The notes below the pieces were generated by a model. The model was not told the DNA's origin and ran no database searches. It was given only the letters and a program-made list of their open reading frames with translations. A DNA stretch of 64,000 bases from Micractinium sp. NFX-FRZ (taxonomy: Eukaryota > Chlorophyta > Trebouxiophyceae > Chlorellales > Chlorellaceae). The DNA lies in the NCBI GenBank assembly GCA_029339195.1, contig JAPTJF010000182.1, positions 49,536-113,535 on the forward strand, written 5' to 3'. Made by a program: the position numbers and the translations under genes. How positions within the stretch are numbered: position 1 is the first letter of the stretch; every line of letters begins with the position of its first letter. This document shows positions 1-12,558 of this stretch, piece after piece.

Positions 1-688
1 GGTGGCGGTGCAGAGCCTGGGCCCCGCCGTGCTCTACCTGGGCCTGGGCCTGCTGCTGGCCAACTCTGGTGAGAGAGAGGGTGCACGCTGTGCTGTGCCC
101 TGCCGTGCTGCGCTTCCCAGCCCTGGCGTTGGTCTGCTGCCGCTGCCGCTGCTGGGGCTGCTGCTGGACTGCAGGGCCCCTCGCAGTGGGCACTCACCCG
201 GCCAACCGAAGCCTGTGTGTTTGGTCCAGGCCAGTTGTTTGGCTGGCCTGGCATCTGACTGCACCCTCTGCCCCGTGCCGCCCCGCCCACGCCGCAGTGC
301 TGCACCCCGCGGAGCCAGGCAGCGCGGCAGCGGAGACGGAAGTGCTGGTGCAGGTGAGTTGGTGCCAGGGGGGCGAGGCATCGGAGCGGGCCCGCCTGCG
401 CCCCGACTTACCATCACCTGTGCCAACCCTGCTGCGGGGCGGTGGTGGTCTGCCTTGCTGCCCTGCTGGCGCCGCTAGAAAACGGCAGCGTGCTTGCCTG
501 CAACCCCGGGCCGTCCCACCGGCAAGCTCTCCTCTCGCGCCACCCGCGTGCCCTCCCGCCCCGCCCCTCCCTCCTGCCCCGCCTTGCAGAGCTGCGTGGG
601 GTTCCTGTCCTTCTGGACGGGCATCTGCTGGTTTGCCTACTCAGCGGTCATGCTCTGGATGTTCCGCACCGGGGTGCTGCAGCCGTGA
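1..688 (+). CDS. 3' end of a small membrane protein (partial)
   Basis: Only the C-terminal part lies in the window. Three exons join in phase: 2-68, 298-353 and 590-688 (TGA), with donors GTGAGA and GTGAGT and acceptors GCAG and TGCAG. The first encodes a strongly hydrophobic segment (AVLYLGLGLLLA), the second a short polar loop, and the last a second hydrophobic, Trp/Phe-rich segment (LSFWTGICWFAYSAVMLW) ending in RTGVLQP. The product therefore ends with two likely transmembrane helices around a short Ala/Glu-rich loop. I do not recognise the family; the N-terminal part needed to name it is outside the window. The exon model is fairly secure because the phases close; function is unknown. Confidence 0.55.
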
Positions 689-1444
689 GGGGAGCTACCA
701 GAGGCGGGCGGGGGAGCGCAGGGCCAGAGCCAGCCGGTGCGGCGAGGCACAGAGTGGGGGGCGGGTAGGCCCCAGCAACAGCTGCAGGGAACGCAACCAG
801 GCACCAGATGTGCTGGCCTGCGCTGCCGTTGTCGCCGGCTTTCCCGGTGTGCAGTACCACCGCCACTCCTTCCTGTCGCGCGGATGAGTTCTTGTCCTCC
901 CACGTACTGCTCATTGTACTTTTGCCCCTGTTAGCACATTTTCCATCGTTGTGCTGACTTTCTATAAGCAGCCCATTCATGGCAGTACGAGAGCGCAGCC
1001 AGAGCGCACTTCACACGGGGGCCCGCCAGTTGCGACGGGCAGCTGTGCAGCCATCGGCAGGCCTAGAGTGGAGGCTGGCACTGTGCAGGCGCTTCTTTCC
1101 CAAGACTGCCAGCTAGCCCACTGGGAACTGAAGGCTCTTTGGCGCCTTACAGCAGGGGGCAGGTCTTGAGCTTTTTTTATTGGCCGAGTGGGCTATGCGA
1201 CGGGGAGAGTAGGCTATGCGGGGGGGCTCTAAACACCTTGGGCAGGGGAAGGACGGGCGGCACACAGAGGCGAGGCGGCAAGGGCAGGGGCGCCACAACA
1301 CTGTCACAGCTCTTACGTTGCTCCCTGAGCGCTGCGCTGCCTTGGAAGCAGCACCTGCAGCTGGAGGTGGCCAGTTCCTCGAGACTTTCTGGGCCCCGTC
1401 GCCACTGTTGCCCTTGCATTTTCCTGCAATCAGAAGATGTCACC
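689..1444. other. Intergenic / promoter region
   Basis: Spacer between the membrane-protein stop and the first ATG proposed for the Cys-rich gene. It holds the 3' UTR of the former and presumably the promoter and 5' UTR of the latter. No TGTAA signal, repeat or convincing exon was seen. Confidence 0.3.
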
Positions 1445-3021
1445 ATGCTACGGGTAAGGGCCAAGAGTAGGGAGACGAGCGGGGACCCCAAGCTGTTGCA
1501 TCTGTGTTTGGACTTTCCACCAGGTGTGGCCAGGAAGACGAGGCCAGCTTCCTCCGGTCCGAAACTGCAAGATCTGCCCCGAACCCGAGCTGCGTGAGAA
1601 CCCTTGGAGCCTGGGACGCACGCCGCAGCCGCAGCAGCCTCCCAACGCCTTTGGCAGCACACAGGTACGTGACCCTGCTCAGGGGCAGACAAGGTGAGGC
1701 GGCTTTAGGGCAGGCGGTAATTCCAAACCCCGAGCCGTGTGCGGCACCGGCCAAACAACCCGCCCACCCATCCACGGGTGGGGCTCCCGCGCCGCCCCGC
1801 CCCGCCCCGCTTCAGGCAGCGCGTCACCTGCCCGCTGTCGCCAGATCAGATGAGCCACTTTGTGGAGCCCCCAAACTGCTGCGAAACGTGCCGCGGCTTC
1901 TTCTGCGAGTGCGGCTACGACTCATCAGTGGGAGGCGAGTGAAGGTCCTATCAGAAATCAAAGAGGGGAGGCGTGGGAAGCGGGGGCGCCCGCTGGGGAG
2001 GCGAGCGGGCACTGTCACCACTTCCCTCTGGGGCCGGCGGGCACACACGGCGCGGTTGCTCGTCAGGCGGCCCCTGAGCTCCCCAGTGTGGCCCATGGCA
2101 CTGTGAACCGACTGTTGCTGCCCTTGTCTCTTGCTGGTTGGATCACATCAGCTCCTGAGCTGCCTTCGCCAGCCCCACTCACATGCAGGGTGCGCCGGCG
2201 GCTGCGACTGCCCCACCTGGTGCCAGTGTCCCACGTGAGAGCACTGCCCAATTTGGCTCTGCATTCTTGAGAGCTTCCAAAACAGAAGTGTTGGTGGCAG
2301 ATGTTCCATTTATGGTGAGATCTCACAAGCACTGGTCGTCTGCTTATGTATGCAATCCAGTCTGTGCTCCCTGGCTGCCACTGCAGCTGCCGCCCGCTAG
2401 AGTCGGTTGAGTATGAGCCGCGGCCGGGGCCGGATGGGCGGCCAGTCTGGCACAAGACATCCAGGGTGAGCGGGGCGCCGAGCTGCCTTCATCGGGCGTG
2501 GCTGGGGCGTTTGCAGCAGCAGGCAGGCGGACTAGTGGCGGGCGACCGGGGCTCTGGGCACGTCCCGGTCTGGTACAACTGGGCGAGGCGCTGGCCTAGC
2601 CGTGCTGCCGCTGCTGTGGGCCGCAATTGATCAGATGGACATCATGCCCTGCCGCGTGCCCCGCCCCCCTGCCTGCTGTTTTCTGCCAGCAGGGGACGCC
2701 GCAGGGTTCCAGTGCGCAGGTAGCCAGCCAGGTGGGCTGCCAGCTGCACTGGCAATGCCCCTGACAGCGATGCCTTGGCGGCATTGTGTCTGCTGCTGTG
2801 TGGTGGCAGTGCGGTGGATGGACTGTGGGGATGACCAACCCAAACCACATATGCACGTGTCCTGCATCTCTCTCTGTGTGCAGGGGCAGGGGCAGGGGCA
2901 GGGGCATGAGCACAAGGGTAGCTCAGTTCCCACGGCGGCTGACGGCCGGGCGGCTGCAGACGGCACGGCGCCAGAGGGGGGCGGTGCGCAGCAGGGAGGG
3001 ATTGAAAGCCCGCCAGCATGA
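1445..3021 (+). CDS. Cysteine-rich hypothetical protein, 178 aa
   Basis: Seven exons whose phases join: 1445-1453, 1524-1664, 1850-1927, 2173-2234, 2387-2465, 2690-2719 and 2884-3021 (TGA). The first exon is only nine bases (MLR). The middle of the protein is dense in Cys pairs: NCKIC, CCETC, FFCECGYD, then CAGGCDC and CQCPTC, which suggests a small metal-binding or disulphide-rich fold. The C-terminus is low-complexity (GQGQGQGHEHKG, then Ala/Gly-rich). No signal peptide is visible, so intracellular zinc binding is as likely as secretion. I do not recognise the family. An alternative start at 1437 (MSPCYG) reads exon 2 in another frame and cannot be excluded. Exons 3-5 are best supported because they keep the Cys motifs in one frame. 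Confidence 0.42.
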
Positions 3022-4301
3022 CATCCAGTGGAGGAGGGGGCGTGTGCCAGCGCTGCACTTTCCCAACCGAGTTGAACGTGCGTGTGTGCGTGCTGCTGTG
3101 CTGCTGAGCATTTTGTTCCAGCTGGGAGCAGGACAAAGAGCTACGACTTGTGGGACCTCAACCTGGCAGGGCTGACCTCGTGCATGCTCGTGCTTCCCCC
3201 CAATTGCAAGTGTCTGTGTGTAACGGCAACCTGCTACTACCACGGCAACCTGCCTGCATTTGCCAGGTGCCCAAGCAGTGCGTGCACGTCAGCAGACTGG
3301 TGCAAGTTGCCCCTCCTTGTGCCAGTGTCACGTGTGCCGAGCGGGGCAGGAGGAGGAATGTTAGGCGCGGCCAGGGACAGGCGGCGTCCCGGTGGGCCGC
3401 AGCAAGCAGCCTCCCCAGATGGGGCTTGCATTCAAGGGTGCATCTGCCCAAGCACAAGTGGGTGCTGGGTATCAGGTGTCCAGGCCTGAACTGCTGCCTG
3501 CTCTGCACCCACCTGGCCTGACCACCTGTCCCGCCTCACCAGGCAGCGCCACCTGTGATTGGAATTGATATTCCAATCTCCCTCACCCTGGCCAACATCA
3601 CCAGCCCTTTATACCTGCTGTTTCGACACGTGTGCAATGGCAGCGTGGAGAAGACACGCAGGGGTGCCAGGGCTCTGCAAGGCTTGGCAGGAGCTAGCAG
3701 AGAGAACACACGGTGGGCGTGGGACGGCGGCGAGAACGGGCAGGCACCCAAGACAGCGCTGCCTTCCTTCACGACTTCATCAGTGGCGCCCCCCACTTTC
3801 CAGGCCTGCTGGACGTCAGTGACGCAGTTTGCGCTTGGGTCTGCTTATAACCGCGCTTCTGGTTCTGCATGGCAGATGGGGTGCTGCAAATCCACACGTG
3901 AGAAATGATGCAATGGTCGTGCGGCACTCAGAGGGCTTCCTTTTAAATGGAAACCAGCACTGATTGGATGTGAGAACAGGTAGTCGAGTGCACGCCAGTG
4001 GCGCCTTGCTCTCTCAGGGGACTGTTTCAGACATGCCAAAACTGTGCCAGCTGTCTTGTGGACGCCGCACACTGGCGTCATGGGCGCCGTCATTACAGGG
4101 CAGCTGCAACCTCATGCTCCAGGCGCGCGGCAGAGCAGTGAAATAGACTCAATCGAACCATGGCCCGTTTTGGCGCGAGCCAGCGTCCGGCCAGCTTCGC
4201 TGCGGGCGAATAGCTCTCGCAGCTCACCGTTCGCTGCAGAGGGCACCGCACCCCGCTATTGGCTCTGTGCGCTTTCCTAAGCTTGTAGGGGCGCTGGAAG
4301 C
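3022..4301. other. Intergenic, possibly with unassigned exons
   Basis: About 1.3 kb between the Cys-rich gene and the first receptor kinase. Two stretches read like coding sequence: around 3130-3220 (containing NCKCLC) and 3555-3650 (a hydrophobic segment with DIPISLTLANIT). Neither could be linked to a start, a stop or neighbouring exons with consistent phase, so no gene is called. The 3' end should contain the promoter of the kinase gene. Confidence 0.25.
3219..3223 (+). terminator. Candidate poly(A) signal TGTAA
   Basis: TGTAA, the usual chlorophyte polyadenylation signal, lies 198 bases after the proposed stop of the Cys-rich gene. The position is typical, but the motif is short and may occur by chance. 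Confidence 0.35.
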
Positions 4302-7300
4302 ATGCGGCGGGCTGGGCTGCTCGCCGCGGTCCTGCAGTTGGGTCTCTGCGCTCTGGCTGCGGGGCACTCGGGCCCCGGGCTTCCAAGCCACCCTCTCACA
4401 GGTGAGCAGCGGGCTTGCGACATCCAGAGCGGGCGGGGGTGCGAGGGGCACTGGTGCCGCTGCCGCCGCCGCCTGTGCCCCCCCCCTGCCAGCTGCCGCA
4501 GCCAAAGTCGCAGCAAGCTGCTGGGTGCTTGCTTGCTACGCTGTTACCTATCCCCCATTCCTGCACTTGCAGAGAAAGAACTGCTGTTAACCTTCCGAGA
4601 TGGAATCACGAACTGGGCAGAAGTGCAGGCGGCATGGGGTTTGCTGGGCTGGTGCACCGGCGAAGACATCGACTGCGCGTCGTCCGTCTGTACCTGGGGC
4701 GGTGTCGAGTGAGTGGCCCGTGCCCGTTCCGGAAACCACGCACACACATGGTGTGGGCTTACCGTGCTTCCTGATTGTCGCAGCTGGCAGAATGGGGGCG
4801 CTGCGCTGGGCTTTGTTCGCCTGCACCGGCGCCCGGCCCAAGCTGCTGCTGCTGCCGCTGCCCGCCATGACATGCCCCCCTTGCCCCGGCCTGTGTCACC
4901 GGCAGGTGCAACCCCTACCACGTGCACGAAGGCAACTTTGTCACCACCTTGTGAGCAGAAGCACACCAATGCCAGCCCACACCGCATTGGGCGGGGCAGA
5001 GGGGCTGGCAGGCGTTGCCAGCGGGCACAGCGGCTGCTTTGCCAGCTCATGCCCCTGTCCTCGTGTGGGCATTGTACAGGCCGCCTCACCTGCCGCCATG
5101 CCGGTGCCTGATGCAAGCCCAAACCTCGCTGACAGCTCGGCCCGCCATCTGCCCCCTGCCCCTCCGCCCGCCCCTGCGCTGCAGGCGGCTCGCCTGCTCC
5201 GGCTGCGCGGTGCCGCTGCGCGGGGAACTGCGGCCTGGCCTGCACCGGATGCAGCACTTGGAGGTGTTGGACCTGCAGGGGAATGAGCTGTCGGGGCTCC
5301 TGCCGCCCGAGTGGGGCGAGCCCAACTCGTTTCCCGAGCTGCTGGAACTGTGAGCAAGCTGTGGGCGCAGCTGCCGGGGGCCTGGGTGGCAGGTGGGGGG
5401 TGAGGCCTGGCTGGGGCGGTGACGGCGTGCTGTTGTCTGGTGTGCTATCCTTTGGCGTGCTAAGTTGGCAGTGGCAGGCAAGCAGCGCATGTGCCGCTGC
5501 CCCGATCGGCACATGTCCCGCGGCTGTGAGCGGTATGATCGCCGCGGGCTGACCCACACTGATGCTAATGGCTTGTCCACTGCTGCCTGCTGCTGCCCCG
5601 CTCAATGTGGGCTGCAGCAACATCAACAACAACCAGTTTACGGGCAACATGCCAGAAAGCTGGGCCATAGGGCCCGCCTTCGAATTGCTGGCAGACCTGC
5701 AGGTGGGCTGGCGTGGGTGTGTTGCCGGGGCGCAGGCTGCAAGTAGGGTTTGCTATGCATGTGCTGCTGGGGCGCAGGTTGCAGGTCGGAGTTGGCATGC
5801 ATGTGTTGCTGGGGGGCAGGCTGCAGGTAGGGGTTGGCATGCATGTGTTGTTGGGGGGCAGGCTCCAGGTACGGGCTGGCATGCATGATTGCTGGGGGGC
5901 AGGCTGCAGGTCGGAGTTGGCATGCTTGTGTCGCTGCGGGGCAGGCTGCTCTCACCCCAGCGTGCCCCCACGCTGCGCCGCCGCCCTGTCCATCCGTGCA
6001 GATGGCCGGCAACCGATTCAGCGGCACCTTCCCGGCGGGGTTTGCCGTCACCAACACATCCTTCATCTCGGTCATGTCCTTGTGAGCACACACACAGGCG
6101 GGATGCATGCCTCGCCAGCAGCTTCAGGCGTTGCCAGAGGCAGCGCACCGGACAGCCCTACTGCCAGTCATGCACCCTCCCTGCTGACTCTGTCCGCTGC
6201 TGGCCCCGCGTGTCACACCCCTTGTCGTGCTCACTCCACCCCCACCCGCACGTCACCCCTTGCCCTGCAGCTCCTTTGCCAACAACCAGTTCTCTGGTCC
6301 ACTGCCTAGGTGGGTGGGCGGGTGGGCGGGCGGGTCTCAGGATCAATCGGCTATCAGGGTTACAACACAGGCTACAGAGGCAGTACAGAAGCGCAGTGGC
6401 ACGCTTTGCACGACTTGCACGTTGCAACCCTTGGTGTCCGCACGGGGTAGGGTGGGGAGGTGGGTGGGGAGGGACGCCAGCAGGCCGCGCACCCGAGCGT
6501 GCCCCACAGACTCATACCACGTTCCCGTCCCGCCCCGTCACCCCCCCTCCCCCGCATTCCTTCAGCTATGTCAATGGCATGATCACGATGTCGGTGGCAG
6601 AGATGCACAACAACCGCTTCACAGGTGTGCCAAGGGGCTGGCTGGGACTGAGGGCCCGACCCGCTGCTGCTCCCTGCGGATGCGGCCAATGCCGCCGGCG
6701 CCGCCACAACTGCAGCCGTGCCGTGCAGCTGCCGCTGGATGTGTTACGCTTTGGCAGGAGGAGCGCACGGAACGCGGCAAATGCATGCAGCTGTGGGCGC
6801 ACGGTGCACCCTTCTTGGGCCTGTGAGCCCTGCCTGCTGAGCCTGCTGCCCTCCTGTGGCGCTGCCCGTGGCCCCCGCTCCCCCTGCAGGCACGCTGCCA
6901 CCTCACTGGGGCACGCAGGGATATTGGTGGAACAGCACTCTGAACAACACGCAGGCACTTGAATATCTGTGAGTATGCCAACGAGGCGCCAGCGAGGCGG
7001 TGGGCTGCCTGCTGCAATGCCTGCTGCCCGCGGGCCGCTCGCTGCGAGCTGCATGCGGCCGCCGTTTGGGCCCTTTTCCCTCGTGGTGCTGTGCTACGCC
7101 AGGCGCGCCTGCAACAAGGAGCGAAGCCCTGCCTGGCTCACCTGCCCTGCCCCGCTGTGCCCTGCCCTGCGCTCCACACCGCGCTGCAGGACGCTGCACG
7201 GCAACAACCTGACAGGGGGCTTGCCCGATGCCTGGGCCGTCCCCGGCTCCTTCACTGTGCTGCAGCAGCTGACGCTGTCGGACAACCCGCACCTGGGCGG

Positions 7301-10300
7301 CACGCTGCCACTGTTGTGGGGCAACCACACAGAGGGCCTGCCGCTGCTGCAAAACATGAATGTCTCCAACTGCGGGATCACCGGCCCGCTGCCCGCCTGG
7401 GGACCCGGCCTGCAGAAGCTGCGCACACTGTGAGTGAAAATGTATGCATTGCAATAGCCCTGCACTGCCGGCATGCCACATGCATCCTATCTATTGACAA
7501 GGGGGGCTGCTGCGCCTGTTCTGGGCTGCGCCGCCTGCTTGACACCAGGCTGGCTGGTCTAGGGGGCACCCCTGGAGAGGCTGCAGTCCGCGAGGGTGCA
7601 CCCACCGCCTGCCATACCAGGCCCGCCTCGGCGGATGTCTGCCAGCCTGCCAGCCAGCCTGTGTGCATTCCTGCCGCCTGCCCCCTTTGCTTGCCGCGCG
7701 CGGTGTGCTGACATCCCACCGCTCTGCCGTGCCTCCCGCGCTGCCCAACCCTGCAGCACCCTCACCGACAACGCCTTGACAGGCACCATACCCCCCAGCT
7801 GGGCCAACCTAGCTTCCCTGACGGAAGTCATCATGCAGCCAGGGTGCGTGCCGAGGCCGGGCGCGCCTCCCCACGCATGCATCCTCACCCGCCTTGCAAT
7901 GGCGCCGCCAGTGCGAGCATCATGCCGGTGTGTACCTACCTCCTAACCGCCGGCCAGCACGCAGCCTGACACCTGAGGTCCTGTGCTGCTGCTGCTGCTG
8001 CCCCTGCCCCTGCTCCTGCCTGCGTGCTGCAGCAACCCAGACCTGTGCCCCGTCGTGCCAGCTGGCGCCTCCTTCAAGCTATGCAACGGCCTTGACCGCA
8101 TCTGTGACGGCCGCGACCAGCTGGCCACCAACTCCACCCTGTGCGCTGGCCTCATCTCAGACAGCACAGCAGGCGATGACGGCGGCAGCAGCTTCCCCGT
8201 GGCCGCCGTGGCGGCGCCGCTGGCCGTGACGGCCGTTGCGCTGCTGGCAGTGGCGGGGCTCCGCTGGCGCCACCACCGAGTGGCGGCCGCCCGGGGGCAG
8301 CGAGACGCCGCGCTGGCAAAGCAGCCTGTGTACCAGGCAAGCAGCGGCCCTGCCCGGCCGCGAGGGCGCTGAGGGATTGTCACGCGGGGTCGCTAGCGCC
8401 CACGGTGGTGGGCTCCTGCTTGGGTGCACCAGCTGGCCAGCTGGGGGGCTCCGTGTGATCCGCCATGCTGCCTTACCCCCTGCCTCACCCTGCCACGCCA
8501 AGTTTGTGCGTGCAGGATGCGGAGACGGGCCTGTTCTACGATGCCACCGGCATGCCGCTGCCGCCCGAATCGTCGGCGGCAGCAAAGGGCGAGGCAGCGG
8601 GCCCCGCGGCAGGGCAGAACGGCGCCCCCCACAGCGGCGCTCACACCACCTGGCTTCCCTGCTTTCGGCACCATCCAGCCGAGGTGCGCGGCGCTGCTGT
8701 GACACTACCCTCTGTTGGGCGGGTGGGTATGTGCGCGCTTCAGCAGGCCACGCACGCAAAACCAGACGGGCCCCAGCCCCACTGCTGGCGGTGTCCCTCG
8801 TTTGAGGGCCTGTTGGCACCACCCAGCTTGCTGGTAACCTCTGGCCCCCATGCACCTGCAGACCCTGCAGTCAGAGAGCAGCGTGTCTCTGTCCCCGCGC
8901 GCCGCCAGCCCCGGTGCTGCGCCCGGCCAGCACCGCGTGCCAAGCACACCCAACGGCGGCTCAAACCTGGGCGCCGTCCCCTCTAGCGGCGGCAGCGGCA
9001 ACATGCGGGCCGGCTCCTCCGAGCGAACCAACAGCAGCTGCCTGGCTGGCGGCGCCGGCAGCGTGGACAACCCGTGCTTCTCGTCACGCGAGCTGGCGGC
9101 GCTGCAGCTGTCCGATTGGGAGATTGGGCAGGAAGGTGAGGACAGGGTGGGCGGGTGGGGTGGACAGAGTGGATGGACGGCGGTGCATGGTGTGTGTACG
9201 TGGCACAACAGTGTTGCGAGCTGCGCCCGCTGCACGGCTGGGGGGGCCAGCTGGAAGGTGGGCGGGCACTAGCCGCGGTGCGGCGTGGGGACGCGGCTCG
9301 CGGGGGCGCGATGTTGGTTGGTTTCAAGGGCATTGCGGGCAGCCAGGCCTGCCGTGCATGGCCGCAGGCAGGCCAGCTGCTGTGTTCCACGATCTCCTGC
9401 CCTCAGACTGCAGTGCACACACACGCCCACCCCTGCCCTCCTCTCCCTGTACCCCGCAGAGATTCAAATCTTGAAGCGGCCGGACGGGTCTGACTGGCGC
9501 CTGGGCTCCGGCGGCTTTGGCACGGTGCGTGTGCTGCCCGGGGGGCCTCTGCTGCCCTGCTGCCCTCTGGTGCCTGCCCGGCAGCACACCGTGTGTGGCG
9601 GCCCATGCCGCTCACCCCATGCTTGCCCATCCTTGAATGTGTGTGTGTGTGCGCGGCTGCATGTCGCATGAGGGATGGGTTGCTCATCCTGCCACACCCC
9701 TGCTGCCGCACACTCCCACCTCTACCTGCCCGCCGTGCCTGCAGGTGTTCAAGGCGATGAGGAACGGGGTGCAGCCGGTGGCGGTGAAGATCCTGGGCAC
9801 GGTGAGCATTTCTCTTGTTTCCTCACCTAGTGGCAGCGAGGAACTCTTCCTGCTGGCGGCCCCCTCCTTCCTGGGTGCCTTCCTGGGCCCGCTGGCTGGT
9901 GGGTGTCATGCACTGCCTCGCTCTTGCCAACCGCCCGCTCCACTGAGTAGCTTGCGCCTTCCTCCCATCATTCACGCATGCATTCTTACCGTGCGGTCGT
10001 GGACGTTACTGTATCTGGACTGCATGTTCTCGTCCAGGGCACCTTGCGCGTTCCGTGGCATGAGCCAGCCAGCGCTCCAAGCTCTCTCAGCACCACTGAG
10101 CACTCTCAGCACCCCTCCCGTGCTGCGCCCATCGCCACCGGTGCAGGGCAACTCAGAGGTGATCAAGGCGATGACGGAGTCGGAGTTTGCGCGTGAGATC
10201 TCCATCCTGCGGGCCTGCCGGGACACAAACATACTGCAGTTCCAGGTGGGGAGGGGCGGGGCCTGTGGGGCTGGGGCGTGGGGCATGGGGGGAGGGTGGG

Positions 10301-12558
10301 GGCCATGTCCAGCAGGGCAGAGGGCTGGGCCTGGCAGGGCAATGGTGGAGGCTCTTTTGGATGTGAAGCAAAGGAGGGGTCTGGCCGTGCCTGTGCGGCC
10401 ATCCCAGGCCTGCCCTTGCCAGCCTCTGAACTCTGTGCTCTCGTGCCTTCTCATGGCAGGGCGCCTGCTTCCAAGACACGCGCACCATGCTGATCACCGA
10501 GTACATGGAGGGGGGCAACCTGACGCACAACCTGCGCTCCCAGAAAGTCTGCTGGTGGCGCCGCGGCAAGAAGGTGGGCTGTCCGAACAGAGCGGGCGGG
10601 CGCGCCGCTGTGGGGCGGTCTGGAAGCGGGCAGAGTTGGACTGGAGGTTGGACTGGAGGCGGGCGATGATGTCAGATGCCGGGCCAACCGTGCTGCTCGT
10701 CACGGTGCCCTGCCCCCGGCCCCCTCTCATGCCCTGCCCCCCACCGTGCACCCCGCACCTCCAACCAGACCTCCCACCATGCGCCCCTTTCCGCCCGCAG
10801 ATTGCGCTGGACGTTGCCCGCGCCCTGGCCTACCTCCACTCCCGCCGCATCGTGCACCTCGACATCAAGAGCGCAAACGTGCTGCTCACGCGGTGCGGCG
10901 GTGGCGCGCGGGCGGGCAGGGCAGAGTGGGGGCGACCGGCCGCAGCACCCCGTGCTGCTCTGCAGTCTCGTCACATCTGCAGGCACAGGGTGTGCTGCTG
11001 CTCACTTCTTGCGACCTCGTGCTCCTTGCAGGGACGGCACTGCCAAGGTGGGCGACGTGGGGATGGCGCGCATCATGGCAGGAGACTACGTGTCAGGCGT
11101 GGTGGGCACGCTGGCATGGTGAGTGGCCCCTGTGCGGCATCGCCCTTGTGCGCGCCCCGCCTGCCGTTACGACCAACAGGCGTCCGCACCTGCCGCCCTG
11201 CACGCCCTGCCCTTGTGCTGCTGCTGCCGTTGCCCTGCGTGTGCGCTGCTGTGCCCAGACCCTGCCCTTGCTCGCTGAGCCAGACCAACCAACCACTCAA
11301 TGGTGTGCAGGTCTGCCCCCGAGCTGCTCATGGGCCAGCGGTGCACCACCAAGGCCGACATCTACTCATTCGGCGTCGTCCTGTGAGCCCCTACCCGCCT
11401 GGCGCGCCCGCCTGGCGCACCTTAGGCCTGCAATGTGCCCTTGCCCGCTGATCCGCCAACCTGTCTGCATGCCGGGCTGCCTGCCCGCCCGCCTGCCTGC
11501 CGACCTGCTCGCTCTCAAACTGCCTCGAGTGCCAGTCTTGCATGCGAGCTTTGCTGCTTGCTTTGGTCACGCCCCTGGTTGCTGGCGTCCCGCCGTCCTG
11601 CCCTTGTCTTCCATTACCACCCAACAACCTGTCGGTCACATGCTCTCCCCTTGTGTGCCTGCCCCGCCCCGCCCCTCCCCTGTGCAGCTGGGAGATCTGC
11701 ACCGGCGAGCTCCCCGTCAGAGGCCAGCTGCGCGACCCCCGGTGAGCACGGCTCTCTCTCTCTCTCTCTCAAGGCGCCTGCACCCGGCCTCTGGCCTGGC
11801 CTCCGCTTGTCGCCCGCCGTGCACTGCTTGGCAATCCCCCGCACTGCTCTCCTCCCCCGCGCACGTACCACCGGGCTTTCGAAAGAAGTGCCACCTGCGC
11901 CACCCTCCCCCGCTGCAGGGTGCCCGAGGAGTGCCCGCCAGAGGTGGTGGATGTGCTGTACCGCTGCCTGAGGCCGAACCCTGCGGGGCGCCCCACCGCC
12001 ACCGAGCTGGTTGAGCTACTTCTCAACGCCCCCAGCTCGCCGCCCGCCAGCACTCAGCCATCGACTGTGGATGTGGGCGCGGCAGCAGCAGCAGCAACAG
12101 CGGGCAGCCCACTGGACAGCAGCGACAGCGTGCCACAGCAGGCGGAGCAGCAGCAGGCGCAAGCGCGGCAGCAGTCGCAGCGGCGGCAGCAGCGGCGGGG
12201 CGGCGGTGCAGCGCCAGTAGGAGGGGCGCAGCAGCCGTCCTGCCCCGTGTCCCTCGGCACCCAGTGGCTCTCGGGAGGCACCATCGCCTCTGTTCAGTCA
12301 CAGGAGGAGCTAGAAGAAGAGCTGGTGGCGGAGCTGGTGGCGGAGAGCGCTCCCACCAGCGGGGTGAGCATCGGGCGCTGTGCACCGCTCTCTGGCGGCG
12401 GCAGCGTGGGTGCGGCCGGCGGGCTGCAGCGCCGGCTGGTGCTGCCCCCGGCAGGCAGGCTCACGTCGGCCTCCCCCTTTGCCGCCTCGCCGTTTGAGCA
12501 GTCGCCTTTTGTGCAGTCGCCGCAGCAGACGTCGCCGCAGCAGCCGCCGCCGCTGTGA
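4302..12558 (+). CDS. LRR receptor-like kinase 1 (LRR-TM-TKL kinase), 1046 aa
   Basis: Twenty-three exons summing to 3141 bases: 4302-4401, 4573-4708, 4906-4950, 5185-5349, 5618-5702, 6002-6081, 6271-6309, 6566-6624, 6890-6968, 7190-7429, 7757-7843, 8033-8336, 8516-8683, 8862-9135, 9460-9524, 9745-9801, 10147-10245, 10460-10573, 10801-10892, 11032-11118, 11311-11382, 11688-11741, 11919-12558. A signal peptide (MRRAGLLAAVLQLGLCALAA) precedes an LRR N-cap (FRDGITNWAEVQAAWG) and plant-type LRRs (NNQFTGNMP, NNLTGGLPDAW, NALTGTIPPSW). A Cys-paired segment and a transmembrane helix follow near residues 424-450. The kinase spans about 621-870: Gly loop LGSGGFGTVF, VAVKIL lysine, catalytic loop HLDIKSANVLL, metal site DVG, SAPELL. 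Leu replaces the HRD Arg, so it is a non-RD kinase, and DFG is DVG; catalytic Lys, Asp and Asn are present. The cytoplasmic tail is Gln/Ala/Ser-rich with SPF motifs. It probably phosphorylates Ser/Thr targets after extracellular sensing; ligand unknown. The intron at 8337 seems to start with GC; an in-phase GT donor at 8328 is the alternative. Confidence 0.9.
5703..5950 (+). repeat. Intronic minisatellite, 42-base unit
   Basis: About five to six imperfect copies of a 42-base unit containing GGGGCAGGCTGCAGGT and GGCATGCATGTGTTG, inside the intron that follows the exon ending at 5702. Each copy carries CTGCAGGT, which resembles a fused acceptor and donor site. Confidence 0.8.

Noticed and set aside
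3555..3908. 117-aa frame with a hydrophobic segment (DIPISLTLANIT)
   Set aside because: No ATG start, no phase-compatible neighbouring exon and no recognisable motif.
5703..5950. Regularly spaced repeats that could suggest a CRISPR array
   Set aside because: Head-to-tail 42-base units without unique spacers, inside an intron of a eukaryotic gene.
9637..11451. 604-aa uninterrupted plus-strand frame across the kinase 1 region
   Set aside because: It reads through clear GT-AG introns. Kinase motifs appear only when the introns are removed.
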